A stretch of DNA of 64,000 nucleotides, from NCBI RefSeq assembly GCF_014652795.1, contig NZ_BMZM01000002.1:808025-872024 (forward strand), written 5' to 3'. The notes under the pieces are model-generated. The model was not told where the DNA came from and did not search any database. It saw only the letters and a program-made list of their open reading frames with translations. The translations under genes were made by a program, and so were the position numbers. Source of the DNA: Kushneria pakistanensis (lineage in GTDB: Bacteria > Pseudomonadota > Gammaproteobacteria > Pseudomonadales > Halomonadaceae). Below are positions 7,398 through 16,294 of the stretch, in pieces; position 1 is the first letter of the stretch, and every line of letters starts with the position of its first letter.

Positions 7398-9242
7398 GTG
7401 AATGTCCTTTCTTCCCGGCTGCGTGGCACGCTGGCCTTCGCACTGTGTCAGCTGCCGCTTGTCTGGCTGGCGGCCCTTCGCTATGTCCCCTTTATGGAGG
7501 TCCCGCATGAAGGCTGGGGTATTGTCTATCTGCTGCTGACGTGGGTTGGGCACTTTGGGCTGCTGGTACTGCTGGGCTGGGGACTTTTGATGGCTCCGGC
7601 CTGCGTACTGCCCCGGCGTTATCTCTGGCCAGTAGCTGCGCTGGTGGCCACCCTGGGACTCGGCGCCCTGCTGGTGGATACCGTGGTCTATGCCCAGTAT
7701 CGCTTCCATGTGAACTACTTCATGGTGTCGCTGTTTTTAAACGATAAAAACGGCGAAATATTCAGCTTCTCCCTTGAAACATGGGCCGTTGTCATTGCCG
7801 TATCACTGGCACTGCTGATCGCACAGGGGTGGCTTGCCCACAAAATGATCGTGACCGGCTGGCAGCGGAGTATCCCCACCGGGCGCACGGTCGGCGTGCT
7901 GCTGGTGGCGCTGTTTGCCGGGCATTTACTGCACATCGTGGCCGACGCCCGCTACATGCGAAGCGTCACCCAGCAGACCAGCGTCTATCCGCTCCTCTTT
8001 CCCGCGACCGCCAAGGACTTCATGGCCGAGCACGGCTGGCTGGACCCGCGGGCCGCCCGCGGTGAGCGTGCCAATATCGATGCTCGCGAAGCCGATGAAC
8101 TCGAATGGCCGCTGAACCCCTTGCAGTGCAGCCCGCAGTCCTCTCCCAACATCATGCTGATCATGATTGATTCCTGGCGCCATGATGAATATGACGCGCA
8201 AACCACGCCGCATCTTTACGCTGCCCTGCATCAGAACGGACGGCGTTACACCGAACACTATAGCGGTGGCAACAGCACCCGAACCGGTGTCATGAGCCTT
8301 TTCTATGGGTTGACCGGCAATTATTACGCCTACATCAACAATACCCAGACGCCGCCGCTGCTGGTAACCGAAATGCAGCGTCAGGGCTATGCGCTGGGCA
8401 TCTTTGCTGCGGCAAGTCTTGATAGCGTCGGCTTTGATCGCACCGTGTTCTCATCTGTTTCGCCGCTGCGCATGGGAACGCCCGGGGAAACGCCTCACGA
8501 GCGTGATGCCCGCATGACCGATGACTGGCGCCAATGGCTGGATCAGCATGAGCAGACCAGCAGCAGCAAGCCCTGGTTTGGCATGCTGTTTTACGATGCC
8601 CCGCACGGTTACAGCGTGCCGGAGGGAGCTGACAAACCCTTTCAGCCTTCTGCCAGTGAGATGAACTATCTCGAGCTCGGGCCGGAAACCGACCCGCAGC
8701 CCTGGGCCAATCTGCACCGCAATTCGGTGCACCATGACGATCAGTTGATCGGGCAGGTGATTGACGATCTCAAGGCGCGGGGGGAGTGGGACAATACCGT
8801 GCTGATCGTCACCGCCGACCACGGCCAGTCCTTCAATGACTTTCACAAGAACTACTGGGGCCACAACAGCCACTTTGCCTCACCCCAGACGCATGTGCCG
8901 ATGATCCTGCATGGCCCGGGCATTACACCCGGCGAGCAGACGGGCATGAGCAGCCATCTGGATGTTGCGCCCATGCTGATGCGCCATGCGCTGGGATGCA
9001 GCAATCCGCTGTCGGATTACGCCCAGGGCGGTGATCTGCTGGATGCGCAGCTCGATCACCCCCGGGTCATTGCCAGCAGCTATCTGGATTACGGCATTAT
9101 CGAGCCGGACCGAATTACCGTGGTGGATGGTACCGGCAAGTGGAAGATTCTGGATCGTCACCTTGATCCGATCGAGGATGCCGACTTTTCACCGGCGGTC
9201 TTCAATGCGCTGGGGCTGTTTCGCCAGTTCTATGAAAAATAG
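7398..9242 (+). CDS. yejM: YejM/PbgA-type inner-membrane protein (DUF3413 plus sulfatase-fold domain)
   Basis: The 614-aa protein has an N-terminal five-helix membrane domain (DUF3413, about residues 1-200) and a periplasmic alkaline-phosphatase/sulfatase-fold domain (about 250-580). The latter begins PNIMLIMIDSWRHDEYD and contains GNSTRTGVMS and TADHGQSF, equivalent to metal-site regions of sulfatases. In E. coli, YejM/PbgA/LapC senses periplasmic LPS and controls LpxC turnover through LapB; the same role is inferred here. Translation appears to begin at GTG 7398 with only a weak AGG upstream. Length is close to E. coli YejM (586 aa). Confidence 0.85.
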   Translation: MNVLSSRLRGTLAFALCQLPLVWLAALRYVPFMEVPHEGWGIVYLLLTWVGHFGLLVLLGWGLLMAPACVLPRRYLWPVAALVATLGLGALLVDTVVYAQYRFHVNYFMVSLFLNDKNGEIFSFSLETWAVVIAVSLALLIAQGWLAHKMIVTGWQRSIPTGRTVGVLLVALFAGHLLHIVADARYMRSVTQQTSVYPLLFPATAKDFMAEHGWLDPRAARGERANIDAREADELEWPLNPLQCSPQSSPNIMLIMIDSWRHDEYDAQTTPHLYAALHQNGRRYTEHYSGGNSTRTGVMSLFYGLTGNYYAYINNTQTPPLLVTEMQRQGYALGIFAAASLDSVGFDRTVFSSVSPLRMGTPGETPHERDARMTDDWRQWLDQHEQTSSSKPWFGMLFYDAPHGYSVPEGADKPFQPSASEMNYLELGPETDPQPWANLHRNSVHHDDQLIGQVIDDLKARGEWDNTVLIVTADHGQSFNDFHKNYWGHNSHFASPQTHVPMILHGPGITPGEQTGMSSHLDVAPMLMRHALGCSNPLSDYAQGGDLLDAQLDHPRVIASSYLDYGIIEPDRITVVDGTGKWKILDRHLDPIEDADFSPAVFNALGLFRQFYEK

Positions 9243-9258
9243 CCCCATCGGGAAGGCC

Positions 9259-9279
9259 GGCGCCCCCGGGCAGGGCGCC
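9259..9279. terminator. Hairpin between convergent genes
   Basis: A 7-bp GC stem (GGCGCCC/GGGCGCC) with a 7-base loop lies between the convergent yejM-like and PsiE-family genes. It lacks a clear U-tract on either strand. Confidence 0.35.
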
Positions 9280-9302
9280 GTTCATGATGGTGGGCGTCTG
9301 CC

Positions 9303-9791
9303 TCAATGCTCGTCGGTCTGGTCATCCTGCTCACCCGCACGGGCCGGCGCGACATTGCGTCCATGCCCCGAGGGGAACCGGTGGGAGCCGTAACGCACCA
9401 CCAGAATCGACAGGGCCAGCAGCAGGATCGAGCCGGCAATATAGATGATGCCCATGTCCGGGCGATGGTGATGCTGGATGTCCCCGATCATCATGCGCGT
9501 CAGCGCGGTAATGGCCACATAGATCAGAAAGCGCACCGGCATGTGGTTGGTCTTGAAATAGATGCCGACCATTGCGCCCAGCTCCAGATAGATAAACAGC
9601 AGCAGCACGTCATCAATGCCTGCCTTGCCGTCTCCGATCATCTCCAGAAAGGCGCCCAGGGCCGCCCAGGCAATCACGCCGCCAATGGCAAAAAGCGCCA
9701 GAAAGTGAAAGGTGCTGACCAGGAAGTTGCCCAGTCGGTCGGCCTGTTGATGCAGCCGCGCACCTGCAGGGCCCTTGTTCTTTAACGCCAT
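9303..9791 (-). CDS. PsiE-family (phosphate-starvation-inducible) membrane protein
   Basis: A 162-aa protein with four predicted membrane helices (about residues 22-45, 58-76, 83-103, 112-135). It contains the family-typical LLLFIYLELGAMVGIYFKTNHMPVRFLIYVAITALTR region. PsiE proteins are induced by phosphate starvation in E. coli; their biochemical role is unknown. The charged C-terminus is cytoplasmic by the positive-inside rule. ATG 9791 follows AGGA and matches the family length; an upstream in-frame ATG at 9899 would add 36 residues with no family character. Confidence 0.8.
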   Translation of the reverse strand: MALKNKGPAGARLHQQADRLGNFLVSTFHFLALFAIGGVIAWAALGAFLEMIGDGKAGIDDVLLLFIYLELGAMVGIYFKTNHMPVRFLIYVAITALTRMMIGDIQHHHRPDMGIIYIAGSILLLALSILVVRYGSHRFPSGHGRNVAPARAGEQDDQTDEH

Positions 9792-9961
9792 GAATATGTC
9801 CTGAAAAACAGTGAAGTGAGTTGAATAAAGGGAAGTGGCATGATGGCCGGGCCTGCACGTATCAGCGAGACGACGCGCATCAGGGCGTGAATGTGCCATC
9901 CTGACGCCATCAGGGTGTGTGCATCATGCCCTGATGCACAGCAGACGCAACGGGAAAGACC

Positions 9962-10960
9962 ATGACGCAGGATCAAAGGCAGCACGGCCCTCACGGGCAC
10001 GACCACCATGGTCACAGCCACCATGGCCATCATCATCACGGCACGGACAATGAGCGGCGCCTGCTCTGGGCGATGATACTGACCGGCGGCTTCATGGTGG
10101 CGGAAGTGGCCGGCAGTCTTGTCACCGGGTCGCTGGCGCTGCTGGCCGATGCCGGTCACATGCTGACCGACAGTGCCTCGCTGGCACTGGCCTGGGTCGC
10201 CGCCCGGCTGACGCAGCGCCCGGCCAATGCCCGCAAGACCTACGGCTATCATCGTGTGCAGGTGCTGGCCGCCTTCGTCAACGGCCTGGCGTTGCTCTTG
10301 ATCGTGGGCTGGATCCTGTTTGAAGCCGTGCGCCGGCTGTGGGCGCCGCCCGAGGTCGCCGGCACCGGCATGCTGGCCATCGCCATTGTCGGGCTGGTGG
10401 TCAATATCGGCGTGTTCTGGCTGCTGCACAGTGGGGATCGGGACAACATCAATATTCGTGGCGCGCTGTTGCACGTACTGGGGGATCTGCTGGGCTCGGT
10501 GGCGGCCATTGCCGCGGCCGTGGTCATCATGCTGACCGGCTGGATGCCGATCGATCCGCTGCTCTCGCTGCTGGCCGCGGCGCTGATTGCCCGTAGTGCC
10601 TGGAAGATTACCAGCCAGTCGGCGCATATCCTGCTCGAAGGGGCGCCTGCCCATATCGACAGTGCGCAGCTGATGCATGATATTCCACACGCACTGGATG
10701 ACATCCACAGCGTCCATCACGTGCATGTCTGGTCGCTGACCCCGGAGCGCGTAATGATTACCCTGCATGCCGTGCCCCATGACGGCGTGGATCAGGATCA
10801 TGCGATCATGGTCATCAGGGAATACCTCAGGAAGCACTTTGACATCGCACACATCACGGTACAGATCGAGCGCCAGACATACTGCATTGAACGCGGCCCC
10901 GGCATCGGTGAAAGGACCCACGAACACGGCGGCCCACGGCACGCCAGGGGAGCACCCTGA
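9962..10960 (+). CDS. Cation diffusion facilitator (zinc exporter, ZitB/CzcD type)
   Basis: An inner-membrane proton-coupled exporter of Zn2+ or related divalent cations, 332 aa. Residues 8-29 are very His-rich, a metal-capturing tail. Six membrane helices follow, with the transport-site motifs DAGHMLTD (H66, D70) in helix 2 and HVLGD (H171, D175) in helix 5. The C-terminal cytoplasmic domain (about 225-305) has the ferredoxin-like fold typical of the family (HHVHVWSLTPERVMITLH). GGGAAAG precedes ATG 9962. Its stop overlaps the start of the next gene by one base (TGATG). Confidence 0.92.
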   Translation: MTQDQRQHGPHGHDHHGHSHHGHHHHGTDNERRLLWAMILTGGFMVAEVAGSLVTGSLALLADAGHMLTDSASLALAWVAARLTQRPANARKTYGYHRVQVLAAFVNGLALLLIVGWILFEAVRRLWAPPEVAGTGMLAIAIVGLVVNIGVFWLLHSGDRDNINIRGALLHVLGDLLGSVAAIAAAVVIMLTGWMPIDPLLSLLAAALIARSAWKITSQSAHILLEGAPAHIDSAQLMHDIPHALDDIHSVHHVHVWSLTPERVMITLHAVPHDGVDQDHAIMVIREYLRKHFDIAHITVQIERQTYCIERGPGIGERTHEHGGPRHARGAP

Positions 10961-11409
10961 TGAGTGATATCAGTCCCCTGGAGATGTCGAATGCCCCGCG
11001 GCCTGCGCCGGTCGCCCTTGCATGGATCGTGCTGGGCCTTGCCTGGGGCGCCTTTCTGCTGCCCTGGGCGGGCTCGGGGCTACTGATCGGCTGGCCGCTC
11101 AACCTGGTCGCCTTTTGTCTGGCCATCGTGATCATGGTGCGCGGGCGCACCGTCGCCGGACTTCTGGCGCTGGCAGCGTCCGTGGTGATATCACCGCTGG
11201 TCTATCTGCTGGGGCTTTTGCTGCTGCTGATCACCACGGCCTTCAGCGATGTCGAGATCGACATTCAGGAATCCGGCCCGATCCATGAGCACCATGCGCC
11301 GCCGCCACGGGTCGAGAAGCCCCCCTCGCTACAGATGACCGCGCTGTCACCGGATCAGATGGCTACTGACGCATCCGATGCCGATGCGTTAATGAAGGCG
11401 CATGGCTAA
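10960..11409 (+). CDS. Small membrane protein of unknown function, coupled to the zinc exporter
   Basis: I do not recognise this 149-aa protein. Three hydrophobic segments (about residues 18-40, 43-62 and 66-94) are followed by a polar tail with an EHHAPPP segment. Its ATG overlaps the stop of the CDF gene (TGATG), so translation is probably coupled and both proteins made together. A role alongside metal export is inferred only from that coupling. Confidence 0.65.
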   Translation: MSDISPLEMSNAPRPAPVALAWIVLGLAWGAFLLPWAGSGLLIGWPLNLVAFCLAIVIMVRGRTVAGLLALAASVVISPLVYLLGLLLLLITTAFSDVEIDIQESGPIHEHHAPPPRVEKPPSLQMTALSPDQMATDASDADALMKAHG

Positions 11410-11492
11410 TCGACCATAACCCTAACGCAGGTCATGGCAGCCATGACCGGGGCGCTCTATGCTCTTTTTTTCATGGAAGAGAAAGAGATTCA

Positions 11493-11708
11493 ATGAAGAT
11501 GATTCGGGTTGTATTTTTTCAAAACGACGCACCGATTGATCACTCCTACTGCAATAGCTCAGGTGTCATGGCGCTGCCGGCGGTTCCCCGCGTGGGGGAA
11601 GACATGATGTTTGATGGCAAGCCGGTCAAGATCATCAATGCCACCTGGATGCTGGGAGAAGAGGATTACGATATCCGTGCGGATCTGGTGCCCATACCCG
11701 TCGAGTGA
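11493..11708 (+). CDS. Small hypothetical protein (71 aa)
   Basis: A short soluble, acidic protein of unknown function with no recognised domain. GAGAAAGAG upstream of ATG 11493 is a plausible ribosome site, and a strong bidirectional terminator begins 27 bp after the stop, supporting it as a real single gene. No signal peptide or membrane segment is visible. Confidence 0.55.
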   Translation: MKMIRVVFFQNDAPIDHSYCNSSGVMALPAVPRVGEDMMFDGKPVKIINATWMLGEEDYDIRADLVPIPVE

Positions 11709-11734
11709 CCCCGATGGCCCGAACATGCCGATCA

Positions 11735-11764
11735 AAAAAGGCGCCCCTCGAGTGGCGCCTTTTT
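11735..11764. terminator. Bidirectional terminator
   Basis: AAAAAGGCGCC pairs with GGCGCCTTTTT around an 8-base loop. U-tracts exist on both strands, so it serves the small gene at 11493 and the convergent SDR gene. Confidence 0.88.
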
Positions 11765-11857
11765 GTTGCCTTTTACCGCCCCGGCCCTGCCATGTCAGAA
11801 GCACGACGCCAAAAACCCGGGGCTGGTCACGGTGGCATCACCGGTGATCGACGCGTT

Positions 11858-12712
11858 TCACGCCTCATCACCGGGGTAGTCGGTATTGACGCTGGTCTCA
11901 CGCCACTGTTCGATCTCCTCCAGGGTCTGGCGCAGATGCGCACTGACCTGATCCACACCCCAGGCGCCGAGCACCAGATGCTGCGGCGGGTGGGCATGTT
12001 CGACAATATCGATCATCGCCTGGGCTGCGCGTACCGGGTCACCGGGCTGGCGGCCGCTGCCTTCGGCAGTACCTGACATGCGCGCGCCGACCGTGTCGCG
12101 GTAGTCGTCAAGCTCGGTGGTGGTCTGCTGCAGCGAGCGTCCGGCCCAGTCGGTGCGAAAGGGTCCGGGGGCGACGCTGGTGACCTTGAGCCCCAGCGGC
12201 GCGACCTCGGCGGCAAGCGCCGTGGAGAAGCCTTCAACGGCGTGTTTGGTAGCCGCATAGTAGCCCGAGCCCGGAAAGCCGATGAAGCCCGCCACGGAGC
12301 TGATATTGATGATGTGGCCCTGACGGCGCTCGCGCATGCCGGGCAGCACCAGACGGGTCAGCTCGAAAAGCCCGAAGACATTGGTATCAAACTGGGCACG
12401 CACCTGCTCGTCATCGGCTTCCTCGACGGAGGACTGATAGCCATAGCCGGCATTGTTGACCAGTACATCGATACGCCCGAACTGCTGCTCGGCACTTTTG
12501 ACCACCTCGCGCAGCTGCTCGCTTTTGGTGACATCCAGCCCCAGTGCCAGCACGCGGTCCTCGCGCCCTTCGGCCAGATCGGCAACCCGCGCCCGATCAC
12601 GGGCGGTCACCACCGCCTTCCAGCCTCGATCAATGACCAGTCGGGCAAGTTCGCGACCAAAACCGGTCGAGCAGCCCGTGATCAGCCAGACAGGATTGCT
12701 TGATGCACTCAT
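11858..12712 (-). CDS. Short-chain dehydrogenase/reductase (classical SDR)
   Basis: An NAD(P)H-dependent oxidoreductase of 284 aa with all classical SDR signatures: TGCSTGFG (12-19) for cofactor binding, NNAG (86-89), the serine in ISS (about 138-140) and catalytic YxxxK (Y152, K156). The substrate is unknown. R39 after the second strand (VVTARD) hints at NADP preference, by family knowledge. ATG 12712 follows AAGGAGA; the in-frame ATG at 12799 adds 29 residues before the Rossmann fold and is unlikely. Confidence 0.88.
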   Translation of the reverse strand: MSASSNPVWLITGCSTGFGRELARLVIDRGWKAVVTARDRARVADLAEGREDRVLALGLDVTKSEQLREVVKSAEQQFGRIDVLVNNAGYGYQSSVEEADDEQVRAQFDTNVFGLFELTRLVLPGMRERRQGHIINISSVAGFIGFPGSGYYAATKHAVEGFSTALAAEVAPLGLKVTSVAPGPFRTDWAGRSLQQTTTELDDYRDTVGARMSGTAEGSGRQPGDPVRAAQAMIDIVEHAHPPQHLVLGAWGVDQVSAHLRQTLEEIEQWRETSVNTDYPGDEA

Positions 12713-13048
12713 GTGTCTCTCCTTCAAACCAGGTAACGGCCTGTCAATGCAGTGGGCCATGATCAACAGGGGGCTGGTCACTATAGGACAGTCATGCAAG
12801 GCGCATTATTGAATATATTGATACCGGGAAAATCGACCGGGTGGCCGGTCATCATCACCGTCATTGTCAGCGGGTTAATGGCAGAAGTTTAAAAAAAGTC
12901 GCCATCTGGCAGGCAGGTTTTAATTTTTTAATGGCCATTTAATGACGACCAAAAGGAAACAATGCACTACAAAATCAAGACACTGAACTTATCACGCTTA
13001 AGACCGGGTGGTTTATAAAAGGGGCCATTAAACAACCTCATAACAGGA
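12713..13048. other. Divergent intergenic region
   Basis: This stretch separates the SDR and aminotransferase genes and is AT-rich between about 12880 and 13030. No gene is supported; a 66-aa antisense frame at 12967-13167 overlaps the aminotransferase start and looks spurious. AGGAG at 13045-13049 is the likely ribosome site of the aminotransferase. Confidence 0.5.
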
Positions 13049-14215
13049 GTGGTCGCCATCAACAGCTTCAGTGCCTCCTTCATGGATATGAAGGCGCAAT
13101 ATCGCTGCATCGAACAACGGCTCGGGATTGAAATGGAGGAGGTGCTGTCATCGGCGACCTTCATCAACGGGCCGAAGGTGGCTGCTCTGGAGCAGCAACT
13201 GGCCGAACGCTGCGATGTCGCCCGATGCGTGACCTGCGCCAGCGGCAGCGATGCGCTGGTACTGGCGCTGCGCGTGCTGGATATCGGTAGCGGTGATCGC
13301 GTGCTCTGCCCGGCCTACACCTTTGCCGCCACGGTTGAAGCCATTGTCCGGGTCGGTGCCGAACCGGTGTTCATCGATATCGACCCGGCCAGCTTCAACC
13401 TGGATGCCCAAAGCCTTGAGCGCTGGCTGGAGGCACATGGCAGTGCCCGCGTACGTGCCATTATTGCCGTGGATATCTTTGGTCAGCCGGCCGATTATGA
13501 CCGGCTCAATGCCATCGCTGCGCGTTTTGATCTTCATCTTGTCGCCGATGCCGCCCAGAGTTTTGGCGCTGACTTTCATGGGCGAGCGGTGGGCGCGCTG
13601 GCCGACATCACCATCACTTCCTTTTACCCCTCCAAACCGCTGGGCTGCTATGGCGATGGTGGCGCGCTATTCGTGCGTGATGCCGCCATGGCCGAGCGGC
13701 TGCGGTCACTGCGCAACCATGGCGTCAGCCGTGACCACGCCCGTCATGACGAGATCGGCATGTGCTCGCGGCTGGATGCCCTGCAGGCCGGTGTACTGCT
13801 GGCCAAACTGACCATCTTTGATGACGAGCTGACCCGCCGCGAGCGTATCGCCCAGGCCTATCAACAAGGGCTTGGGACGCTGCTTGCCACGCCCGTCACG
13901 CCAGCCGGCTGCCGCTCGGCCTGGGCACAATATACCGTGCGCCTGCCGGAAGAGCCCGGCGAAGACAATGCCGCACTGGGGGCGCGTCGTGACGCCCTCA
14001 TGACGGCCCTTCACGACCGCGGCATTCCGGTACGCTGTTACTATTCGCCGGCGCTGCACCAGCACCCGGCCTGGCAGGGTGTTGTTCAGGATGGCCTGAT
14101 CCGGACCGAGCGGGTGGCGGCCAGTACCTTCAGTCTGCCCATGCATCCCTATCTCGAGGATGATCATGTCGAACAGGTCTGTCAGGCCGTAAGAGATGCC
14201 TGCCATGGCCGCTAG
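13049..14215 (+). CDS. DegT/DnrJ/EryC1-type sugar aminotransferase, WbpE-like
   Basis: A PLP enzyme that transaminates a keto-sugar nucleotide. The 388-aa protein resembles Pseudomonas WbpE (UDP-3-keto-GlcNAcA aminotransferase) with CASGSDALVLAL, ADAAQSFGA and SFYPSKPLGCYGDGG, where K196 should bind PLP. The family N-terminus (F-[IM]-D-[LM]-K) begins at residue 11, so translation must start upstream of 13079. The only ordinary candidate is GTG 13049, which overlaps the AGGAG motif; ATC at 13058 has ideal spacing (see findings). Its end overlaps the next gene by 20 bp. With that gene it should make an aminosugar for surface glycans. Confidence 0.88.
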   Translation: MVAINSFSASFMDMKAQYRCIEQRLGIEMEEVLSSATFINGPKVAALEQQLAERCDVARCVTCASGSDALVLALRVLDIGSGDRVLCPAYTFAATVEAIVRVGAEPVFIDIDPASFNLDAQSLERWLEAHGSARVRAIIAVDIFGQPADYDRLNAIAARFDLHLVADAAQSFGADFHGRAVGALADITITSFYPSKPLGCYGDGGALFVRDAAMAERLRSLRNHGVSRDHARHDEIGMCSRLDALQAGVLLAKLTIFDDELTRRERIAQAYQQGLGTLLATPVTPAGCRSAWAQYTVRLPEEPGEDNAALGARRDALMTALHDRGIPVRCYYSPALHQHPAWQGVVQDGLIRTERVAASTFSLPMHPYLEDDHVEQVCQAVRDACHGR

Positions 14216-15194
14216 TGCCGCGCGGGTGCTTCACGTCGCCGTGGCCGGGGCAGGGAAGATGGGGGCCCGACACGTGCGCACCTTCAATGCGCTGGCAGGG
14301 GTAGAGGTCAGCGTGATTTATGACCCTCTGCCGGCGGTCGAATGTGATCTGTCAGCGCCCATGCAGCGTCGCTGCACCCAGAGCTATCGGACCTTTCTTG
14401 AGCGGGCTCGCCTGGCCGACATGGCCGTAGTGGCCAGCCCTACGGCCACACATTTTGGCGTCACGCGTGATCTGATCAGCTGTGGCCTGCCGTGTCTGGT
14501 GGAAAAGCCCATGACCGTGCGCCCGCCGGAATGTCTGAGGCTTTGTCAGCTGGCCCGGGCGCATGGCACCGGTCTCTTTTGCGCTCATGTCGAGCGCTTT
14601 AATCCGGCGCTTCAGGCCACGGCCGGGGTGTTGCGATCCCTTGCCTGGGAGGAGGTCAGCATCACCCGGCAAAACCCCGGCAGTGCGCGGCTTGCCGGGG
14701 ACTCCATCGTGATGGATCTGATGATTCACGATCTGGATATTGTGCAGCACGTCATGGGCCTTGCCCCCCGGGCCCTGCTGGCGGTCGAGGCCGGTCCCGA
14801 TGCCCGGCGTCAGGCCGCGGGCGAGGGCGCCGATCAGGTGACGGTGCGTCTGCAGACCGATGCCGGCTACCCGGTCACCCTGAGCACCGGGCGGCTACCG
14901 GATCCTCGTGCCCGCACCATTCATGCCCGTGGCGCGCAGGGGCATCTGCATGTGGATCTGCTCAATCACCGTCATGACATGCAGCTTACCGCTGAGAACC
15001 GGACGCTGGCGCCCCCGATCATCACGGCAACGGATGCCCTGACGCATCAGGCCCGTGCGATGGTCGCAAGCGTCATGAATGGCGGTGCCCACGGGCTTGC
15101 CAGTGCCGAGCAGTGCTGGCAGACCCTGACGCTGTGTCAGCTCATCGAGCAGCGTTTGCGACTGGGCGCATACCGGAGCAGACACCTGCACTGA
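14196..15194 (+). CDS. Gfo/Idh/MocA-family dehydrogenase, WbpB-like
   Basis: An NAD(P)-dependent sugar dehydrogenase of 332 aa. The Rossmann motif AVAGAGKMGARH lies at residues 15-26, and the family EKP motif (LVEKPMT) near 103. HDLDIVQHVMG corresponds to the catalytic histidine/aspartate region. In the UDP-GlcNAc(3NAc)A pathway WbpB oxidises UDP-GlcNAcA at C3 before WbpE transaminates it; the 20-bp overlap with the WbpE-like gene supports that partnership. The acetyltransferase and UDP-GlcNAc dehydrogenase partners are absent from the window. Confidence 0.85.
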   Translation: MPAMAASAARVLHVAVAGAGKMGARHVRTFNALAGVEVSVIYDPLPAVECDLSAPMQRRCTQSYRTFLERARLADMAVVASPTATHFGVTRDLISCGLPCLVEKPMTVRPPECLRLCQLARAHGTGLFCAHVERFNPALQATAGVLRSLAWEEVSITRQNPGSARLAGDSIVMDLMIHDLDIVQHVMGLAPRALLAVEAGPDARRQAAGEGADQVTVRLQTDAGYPVTLSTGRLPDPRARTIHARGAQGHLHVDLLNHRHDMQLTAENRTLAPPIITATDALTHQARAMVASVMNGGAHGLASAEQCWQTLTLCQLIEQRLRLGAYRSRHLH

Positions 15195-15278
15195 AGCACC
15201 ATGGCGCCAAATGAACAGGGGGTGCTACAGTCATTGACACGCGCCGCCGGTCGGCCGATCACACGGGAAATGAATACC

Positions 15279-15410
15279 ATGAAACGCATGACACTTTTGA
15301 TGCTGGCAATGCTGTTGTCTGTAGGCGTACTCGGAGGGTGCAATACCATGCATGGGGCAGGCGAGGACATCTCTGACGGTGGCAAGGCCATCCAGAACGC
15401 CTCTGACTGA
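15279..15410 (+). CDS. Entericidin EcnA/B-family small lipoprotein
   Basis: A 43-residue precursor with a short basic start, a hydrophobic core and the lipobox VLGGC, giving a mature lipoprotein of about 23 residues beginning CNTMHGAGEDISDGGKAI. This matches the entericidin pattern (ACNTxxGxGEDI...). Entericidins are membrane-associated toxin/antidote lipoproteins in enteric bacteria, but most single-copy homologues have no proven function. The upstream in-frame ATG at 15270 is possible. A strong terminator follows. Confidence 0.85.
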   Translation: MKRMTLLMLAMLLSVGVLGGCNTMHGAGEDISDGGKAIQNASD

Positions 15411-15431
15411 GACCGCTGTATCAAGTGCAAG

Positions 15432-15464
15432 GGGCCCCGCAGCCATTCGGCTGCGGGGCCCTTT
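15432..15464. terminator. Terminator between convergent genes
   Basis: A perfect 13-bp GC-rich stem (GGGCCCCGCAGCC with its complement, loop ATTC) followed by TTT on the plus strand. It probably ends the entericidin-like gene and may also serve the convergent DUF4396 gene. Confidence 0.75.
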
Positions 15465-15504
15465 CGTGATTCGTCAGTGTCACGTTTGGTGGTTCGCCGG
15501 TGCC

Positions 15505-16197
15505 TTACATGGCGTGCTTGATGCCCCTGTTGACCAGCAGCCAGTTGGCCGGCCAGGAGGTCAAAAGACCCACCAGCATGGCGATCTGCATCATGAACCA
15601 GAATTCGGGTGTGGTGGCCTCCATCCGGCCGCCCAGAAACAACGGCGTGGCGATCATCATCCAGAGAACCATGCCGGCCTGAAAGGCGATCAGCGACAGC
15701 GTGTCGGCCTTGATGGCATTGACCAGCGCGCGACGCGGCGAGCCTTCACCCATCTCGCGGATGGGCAGATACTGAAACAGGATTCCAAAGACATAGGCGG
15801 CCACAAACGCCAGTAGAAAATGGCCGGCCATGTGCGAGCCGAACAGGGTAACACCCAGTGCCGTGGCCAGCGGCGCGGCGATGATATCCCCCAGCGTACA
15901 CCCGCCGCCGCAGTGTGTGGCCGAGACAAACACTCCCTGCCATTGGGGCTTGTCGCCGTGATGGTGATGGCTGCCGTGATGCTCATGGTCACCGTGCTGA
16001 TGACTTTCATCGGCGCTCGCTGCCCGCCCCATTTTTTGATAGACCCACCAGCCCAGCACCGGAATGTAAAGCCCGGTGATCGGCCAGGTGACGTTCATGA
16101 TCGCCATGTGCTGCGGGCGGCGGCGCACATCCACGGCAATTAGCGCGCAGGTAGCCGCGCCCAGCAGCAAAAATACCCACGACCAGATGGTCAGCAT
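15505..16197 (-). CDS. DUF4396 multi-pass membrane protein with His-rich loop
   Basis: A 230-aa inner-membrane protein with about six hydrophobic segments. A cytoplasmic or periplasmic loop (about 62-82) holds a dense His cluster (HQHGDHEHHGSHHHHGD), followed by THCGGGCTLGD, a Cys/His pattern typical of DUF4396 members. The family has no assigned reaction; the His and Cys clusters suggest metal binding. AGGGAG precedes ATG 16197. It lies next to rarD on the same strand with a 97-bp gap. Confidence 0.8.
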   Translation of the reverse strand: MLTIWSWVFLLLGAATCALIAVDVRRRPQHMAIMNVTWPITGLYIPVLGWWVYQKMGRAASADESHQHGDHEHHGSHHHHGDKPQWQGVFVSATHCGGGCTLGDIIAAPLATALGVTLFGSHMAGHFLLAFVAAYVFGILFQYLPIREMGEGSPRRALVNAIKADTLSLIAFQAGMVLWMMIATPLFLGGRMEATTPEFWFMMQIAMLVGLLTSWPANWLLVNRGIKHAM

Positions 16198-16294
16198 GGC
16201 AACACTCCCTGTAGCCTTCAGTTTGAATTTACTGATGCCACCAAGGGTTTAGCGCAGCCAGGGCCAGTCATCAAACCCTGGGGTGGGGGCATGG

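Noticed and set aside
9782-10942. 386-codon open frame antisense to the zinc exporter
   Set aside because: It is a low-complexity His/Gln/Arg-rich shadow of the CDF gene, which has full family motifs on the other strand.
12967-13167. 66-aa minus-strand frame before the aminotransferase
   Set aside because: It overlaps the conserved aminotransferase N-terminus and has no ribosome site.
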